In this document: positions 60,400 through 64,000 of the stretch, one piece after another | Numbering within the stretch: the first letter of the stretch is position 1 | How the letters are laid out: every line of letters starts with the position of its first letter | Assembly (NCBI RefSeq): GCF_000403135.1 | Contig: NZ_AQPN01000063.1 | Location: 62,001 to 126,000 of the forward strand | Length of the DNA stretch: 64,000 bases | Direction of reading: 5' to 3' | Source: Arcticibacter svalbardensis MN12-7 | Lineage (GTDB): Bacteria; Bacteroidota; Bacteroidia; Sphingobacteriales; Sphingobacteriaceae | Made by a program: the position numbers and the translations under genes | The notes under the pieces: model-generated | Databases searched by the model: none | Told to the model about the DNA's origin: nothing | The model's input: the letters and a program-made list of their open reading frames with translations, nothing else

Positions 60400-62067
60400 T
60401 TAGTTTTCAAATGGTAAAACAACAGTAAATTCGGAACCTTCACCTTGTTTACTTTTAAGGGCAATACTGCCACTCATAAAATTAACCAGTTCTTTGCAAA
60501 AAGCGAGGCCTAGCCCTACACTCCCCTGCTGATTATATCGGCTCTGTATGCGGTAGAATTTTTTAAATACATTCTCCGATTCGGCCTTTTCAATTCCTAT
60601 ACCCTGATCTATAAATTTAAAAACAATATTCCCTTTTTCAAGAAAAACCTTAATGTCAAGGACCTTTTTTTGTGGTAATGAGTATTTATAAGCATTGTCC
60701 ATCAGGTTCTGGAAAATACTCGATAGCAGTACAGGGTCCGTTTTAAAACTAGTGACCGCCCCGGTTGAATGTGTGATTTTAAAATCAGGATATTTGATCT
60801 GATAAGCGTCAACCATGTTCTGAATGAAAACCAGAAGATCTATCTTCTCTTTTTTAATGGTGATAGAGTGATTTTCTATTTGAGTGAAAGACAGCAGCTT
60901 ATTCATCAGATCATTAAGTTTGTCTGCCTCCTCATCTAATATTTTTCCATAGTGGAACCGCTCCCTGTCGGAGAGTTCTTTTGCACTTTTAATGTTGTTA
61001 CCTGCTATTTTGATAACGCTTACTGGTGTTTTAAACTCATGAGTAAGGTTGTTGATAAAATCGTACTGCAGACTGAACATTTTCCGGTTTACATTCAGAT
61101 TGCTATATATGAGATAGGCAATAAAGACCAACACACTATATACCAAAATAATAGCAAATGCTACAGGGATCAATCGATGGTTGATCTCTTTGTTAAGATG
61201 ACTTCGGGACGAGCTAAAATGGAGTTTATAATCAGCAAATGCTCCTGTTAATGGAAGATCAGTACTGAGGATATCAGGATCCGTATTCAGTGACTCATAG
61301 ACAATGGGCGTGATATGTATATATTGATAGAGTTCCTTATTTGTATTTTTAATAATCAGCTTTCCCGGATCAAGAATAAAAGACACAATATCCTGTTGAA
61401 AGACCGGGGAGAGTGCTTGTTCCTTCAGCATGAGCGCTTTGAATGTCTGCATATCCTCATCCCTTGGGATATTCATAAATGTAATGCGGTTATGCGTTAT
61501 ATGGTAGAAAATGCTGATAAAATCAGCCGACTGAAGTGGCTTTTCGGGATCTGCAGATTCAATATACAAAGCAAATTTAACAGCCATGTGGTTAAACTCT
61601 TCCATGGTTGCAGAAGCGGTGTTAGTGGGGTTTGTCCGTTGACGAGACACCACGTTACCTTGCTTATTTGGTCTATAATCATAGACAGCTTTGGGGTTCA
61701 TGGAAAAATGATTGATCCGGAAAGCTTTTTGAATCGCGTGATTACTAATTTCAGTGTCATAAAATTCAATGCCTTTTACAAAAGCATATTCATGAAATAC
61801 CGAATCGGCATACTTCAACGCGGAAGCGGAATCAAGATAACCCTGGTAAAAGGAAATTTCGGGCACTTTATTTTGAAAAAACTCATTGTAGGGTTTGAGC
61901 GTTTCTTCTAAAACATCTATTTTACGCTGGTTAAATTCATTTTCAATATACTTATCGGTTAACCGATGCGCCAGAAACATGGCCCCAATAAAGGAAATTG
62001 TAATGAGAAGCAGGAAAATAACATTTAGTGCGCTGGTACGGCGATATTGAAATCTTGCCTTAGGCAT
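60400..62067 (-). CDS. Membrane sensor histidine kinase
   Basis: 555 residues. Two membrane helices (about 15-33 and near 300-318) frame a ~270-residue periplasmic sensor domain with no recognised fold. The H-box is FINNLTHEFKTPVSV with His343; then NLMDNAYKYS (N-box), IKFIDQGIGIE-type G1 (FKFIDQGIGI) and GSVGLGLAFCKEL (G2). It phosphorylates the adjacent response regulator. The gene starts 6 bases after the S9-like lipoprotein stop, suggesting a shared signal pathway. Confidence 0.94.
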   Translation of the reverse strand: MPKARFQYRRTSALNVIFLLLITISFIGAMFLAHRLTDKYIENEFNQRKIDVLEETLKPYNEFFQNKVPEISFYQGYLDSASALKYADSVFHEYAFVKGIEFYDTEISNHAIQKAFRINHFSMNPKAVYDYRPNKQGNVVSRQRTNPTNTASATMEEFNHMAVKFALYIESADPEKPLQSADFISIFYHITHNRITFMNIPRDEDMQTFKALMLKEQALSPVFQQDIVSFILDPGKLIIKNTNKELYQYIHITPIVYESLNTDPDILSTDLPLTGAFADYKLHFSSSRSHLNKEINHRLIPVAFAIILVYSVLVFIAYLIYSNLNVNRKMFSLQYDFINNLTHEFKTPVSVIKIAGNNIKSAKELSDRERFHYGKILDEEADKLNDLMNKLLSFTQIENHSITIKKEKIDLLVFIQNMVDAYQIKYPDFKITHSTGAVTSFKTDPVLLSSIFQNLMDNAYKYSLPQKKVLDIKVFLEKGNIVFKFIDQGIGIEKAESENVFKKFYRIQSRYNQQGSVGLGLAFCKELVNFMSGSIALKSKQGEGSEFTVVLPFEN

Positions 62068-62073
62068 ATGATG

Positions 62074-63954
62074 TTATTTGTTTAAATTGTCAGATAAAAA
62101 TACTTCAAGCTGACGGTAGAAGTCCATTTGTTCTTCCAGGTTATTCAACTGGTCGTTATCTCTAACTAAATAAGTGATGGGGATCTTTCTATTCTTTAAC
62201 TCCTTAACAAACTGATTTGTTTCATTAATGTTGGCCCTGGGGTCTTTTAAATCCTGTGCAATAAATAACGGAGCGACAATTTTGTCGGTATGAAATACCG
62301 GCGAAACAGCCCTCAGGTAATCCATTTGTTGTTCCGGATTCCCTACCATCTCATAATACATTCTAAGAATGGGCTTGAAGTAAGGCGGAACAGCTTTAAT
62401 ATAAGTAAACAGGTTAACAAATCCGGCTTGAGATGCACCACAACGATACAAGTCCGGCTGGAAGCATAAACCGTGTAAGGCACTGAAACCTCCAAAACCG
62501 GTTCCATAGATCGCAACTCTATTTTTATCGGCAATTTTTTCGGTGATCAGCCATTTTACTCCTGCAGTTATATCGTCCTGAATATCACTTCCCCATTTTT
62601 GAAAGCCTGCAATCCAGAAGCTTTTACCATAACCTTTGGAGCCCCTGTAATTGGGTTGAAAGACAGCATACCCCCTATTGGCAAAGAACTGTACTTCAGA
62701 ATTAAATCCCCAAGAGGCTCTGGATGTTGGACCTCCATGTGGAATTACAATCAGGGGAAGATTTTCTGCTTTAAACCCGATTGGTAATGTCAGATATCCA
62801 TTTATAGTTCGGTTATCTTTTGCTTTAAAAGAGATGGGCTTCATTTCACACATCGCATTTAGGGGCAAAGATGGGTTAACTTCACTCAGTTTTGTTAATT
62901 TTTCTTTAGTCAGATCGTACATATAGTATGTTTCCGGAGATCTGTCGGTAAAGGTTTTAACAATAAATTTTTTCTCTGCGTCATCATTCCCTGTGATCTG
63001 AACTTCGGTATTTGGAAGGAGTTTTTCGAGATGCTGGTAGAGCTTTCGGACCGAATCATCAAGATAATAGCGCTTCTTTTTCCAGGTTTCGTAACCTGCA
63101 TAGAGGAGCCGATGATTTAATGGAGAGTACCCTGCTTCAGATACATCAACCGAATCGTTTGAATAGATCAGCTTTTCTTCTTTTCCAGTGACACAATTGA
63201 TCTCCACCAATGCCATTTTATCCCGGTGCTGATTTGATAATGCATATATAACCCCTTCATCCGAAGAAGAGAAGCCAATAGGCGCAATTTTCGTTTTAAA
63301 ACTATTTGTCACTACGGGTTTGAATGACTCTCTTTCTTTAGATCGGTAAAGCAGTGTTTCATTTACGCCATCAGTGGCCACTGCTAGTTTAATTTGTCCA
63401 TTTTCATCAGCAATCCAATGACTAATGTTGCCCGGGTTTTTTTCCGCTAGCCTGAGTTCGCCCGTCCTGATATTTAACCGATAGGCATCAAAAAAAGTGG
63501 AATCCCGCTTATTTATGGCAATTAACAATTGATTTTTTACAATCCGGTAGGGGTTAATAAACTTTAAACGAAGTTTCCCCTCTGAAAATAAGGAACGAAA
63601 CTTATCTCCCTTTTTATTGACAACATAAAGACTGGGACCATTTTCATCATTGTTTTTCAGGTAAACTATCTCATCATTATTTCCCCAGACATAATAAGAG
63701 ATGCTATAATTGAGCTCAGAACTGATACGCGTAATTTTACTACCCTCCAGTTTTTGTACATATACATTCATCTGGTTTTTATATGGTTGCAGGAAGGAAA
63801 TATATTGGCCATCAGGAGAAAGCTGGAACGCAGTCTTTTTAGGATTTTTGAAAAAATCTTCAAGAGGGATCCGCTGTGCTTTTTTATCCTGAGCACATGA
63901 TGCAAAAAGAAGCAACCACACTAAGCCATATATTATCTTTATCTTCATTCGCAT
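62074..63954 (-). CDS. S9 (prolyl oligopeptidase)-like lipoprotein lacking catalytic residues
   Basis: 626 residues. A lipoprotein signal (MRMKIKIIYGLVWLLLFASC, Cys20) precedes a seven-bladed-propeller-like region (~30-360) and an alpha/beta-hydrolase domain (~370-626; LIVIPHGGPTSRASWGFNSE, RGSKGYGKSFW). The expected nucleophile motif GxSxGG reads GTGFGG at 484-489, so Gly486 replaces Ser. Asp571 (KDPRANI) remains, but the usual C-terminal His region reads RDNDQLNNLE with no His. It is therefore a probable pseudoenzyme. It is first in a tight unit with the kinase (6-base gap) and regulator. It could bind peptides and signal, but that is inference. Confidence 0.86.
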   Translation of the reverse strand: MRMKIKIIYGLVWLLLFASCAQDKKAQRIPLEDFFKNPKKTAFQLSPDGQYISFLQPYKNQMNVYVQKLEGSKITRISSELNYSISYYVWGNNDEIVYLKNNDENGPSLYVVNKKGDKFRSLFSEGKLRLKFINPYRIVKNQLLIAINKRDSTFFDAYRLNIRTGELRLAEKNPGNISHWIADENGQIKLAVATDGVNETLLYRSKERESFKPVVTNSFKTKIAPIGFSSSDEGVIYALSNQHRDKMALVEINCVTGKEEKLIYSNDSVDVSEAGYSPLNHRLLYAGYETWKKKRYYLDDSVRKLYQHLEKLLPNTEVQITGNDDAEKKFIVKTFTDRSPETYYMYDLTKEKLTKLSEVNPSLPLNAMCEMKPISFKAKDNRTINGYLTLPIGFKAENLPLIVIPHGGPTSRASWGFNSEVQFFANRGYAVFQPNYRGSKGYGKSFWIAGFQKWGSDIQDDITAGVKWLITEKIADKNRVAIYGTGFGGFSALHGLCFQPDLYRCGASQAGFVNLFTYIKAVPPYFKPILRMYYEMVGNPEQQMDYLRAVSPVFHTDKIVAPLFIAQDLKDPRANINETNQFVKELKNRKIPITYLVRDNDQLNNLEEQMDFYRQLEVFLSDNLNK

Positions 63955-64000
63955 AAATATTCAACACCGCTCAACTGACGGCTTCCGTAAAGTACAGATT

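Noticed and set aside
1-64000. CRISPR arrays, rRNA, tRNA and intact insertion sequences
   Set aside because: No regular 25-40 bp spaced repeats, tRNA cloverleaf-like T-arms or transposase motifs were recognised by eye; a covariance search was not possible.

Overview
This 64 kb window is AT-rich chromosomal DNA from a Bacteroidota bacterium, most likely of the Sphingobacteriaceae (Pedobacter/Solitalea type). The support is a SusC/SusD pair, a fused CcoN-CcoO cytochrome oxidase, OmpA with thrombospondin type-3 repeats, Bacteroidota-style promoters (one clear TTTG-N19-TAnnTTTG at 42.5 kb) and almost no Shine-Dalgarno signals. I cannot name the species. No rRNA, tRNA, CRISPR array or intact insertion sequence was recognised.

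Layout. (1) 0-10 kb: a microaerobic respiration block. It holds the 3' end of hemN, then a minus-strand set TauE/SafE-type protein, ccoH, ccoG, ccoP, ccoQ and fused ccoNO, then doxX, then ccoS and ccoI (copper P-type ATPase). A divergent ECF sigma factor shares with ccoI an intergenic region that carries an exact FNR box. (2) 10-24.4 kb: a minus-strand series susC, susD, lipoprotein, M20 peptidase, M14 carboxypeptidase, (strong hairpin), M20-type amidohydrolase, second M14 carboxypeptidase. It looks like a peptide-utilisation locus built on SusCD transport rather than a glycan locus. (3) 24.4-25.5 kb: a roughly 1 kb spacer with 11-bp GC-rich repeats, then a very long hairpin that buries the start codon of a 44-residue membrane peptide. 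(4) 25.5-35.6 kb: an uncharacterised 599-aa protein, then a glycogen-to-trehalose operon of glgX, treZ and a treY-malQ fusion whose 3' end is frameshifted. (5) 35.6-41 kb: a decaying stretch with frameshifted hemW, an integrase remnant, a HigBA toxin-antitoxin pair, an amidase and a truncated GH97 glucosidase pseudogene. (6) 41-47.3 kb: an oxidoreductase and a siderophore-uptake operon (TonB receptor, DUF3325-like, DUF3649-like, PepSY reductase-like protein). (7) 47.3-53.4 kb: accessory DNA with a MazF-type toxin pair, a frameshifted antitoxin-like gene, an acyltransferase fragment, several hypothetical proteins and an ECF sigma factor. (8) 53.4-64 kb: ompA, a VWA protein with its AAA ATPase, a metallophosphoesterase, a UbiA-like membrane protein, and a tight minus-strand unit encoding an S9-peptidase-like lipoprotein, a histidine kinase and a response regulator.

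Most interesting points. The S9-like lipoprotein beside the two-component system has Gly where the catalytic Ser should be and no His near the expected C-terminal position, so it looks like a pseudoenzyme that may sense or bind peptides. The 44-aa membrane peptide sits behind a leader-peptide/hairpin arrangement that resembles translational attenuation. Five genes carry single-base lesions, all in or beside homopolymers, which means either assembly error or real decay. All functional statements rest on reading motifs by eye; no database search was run.
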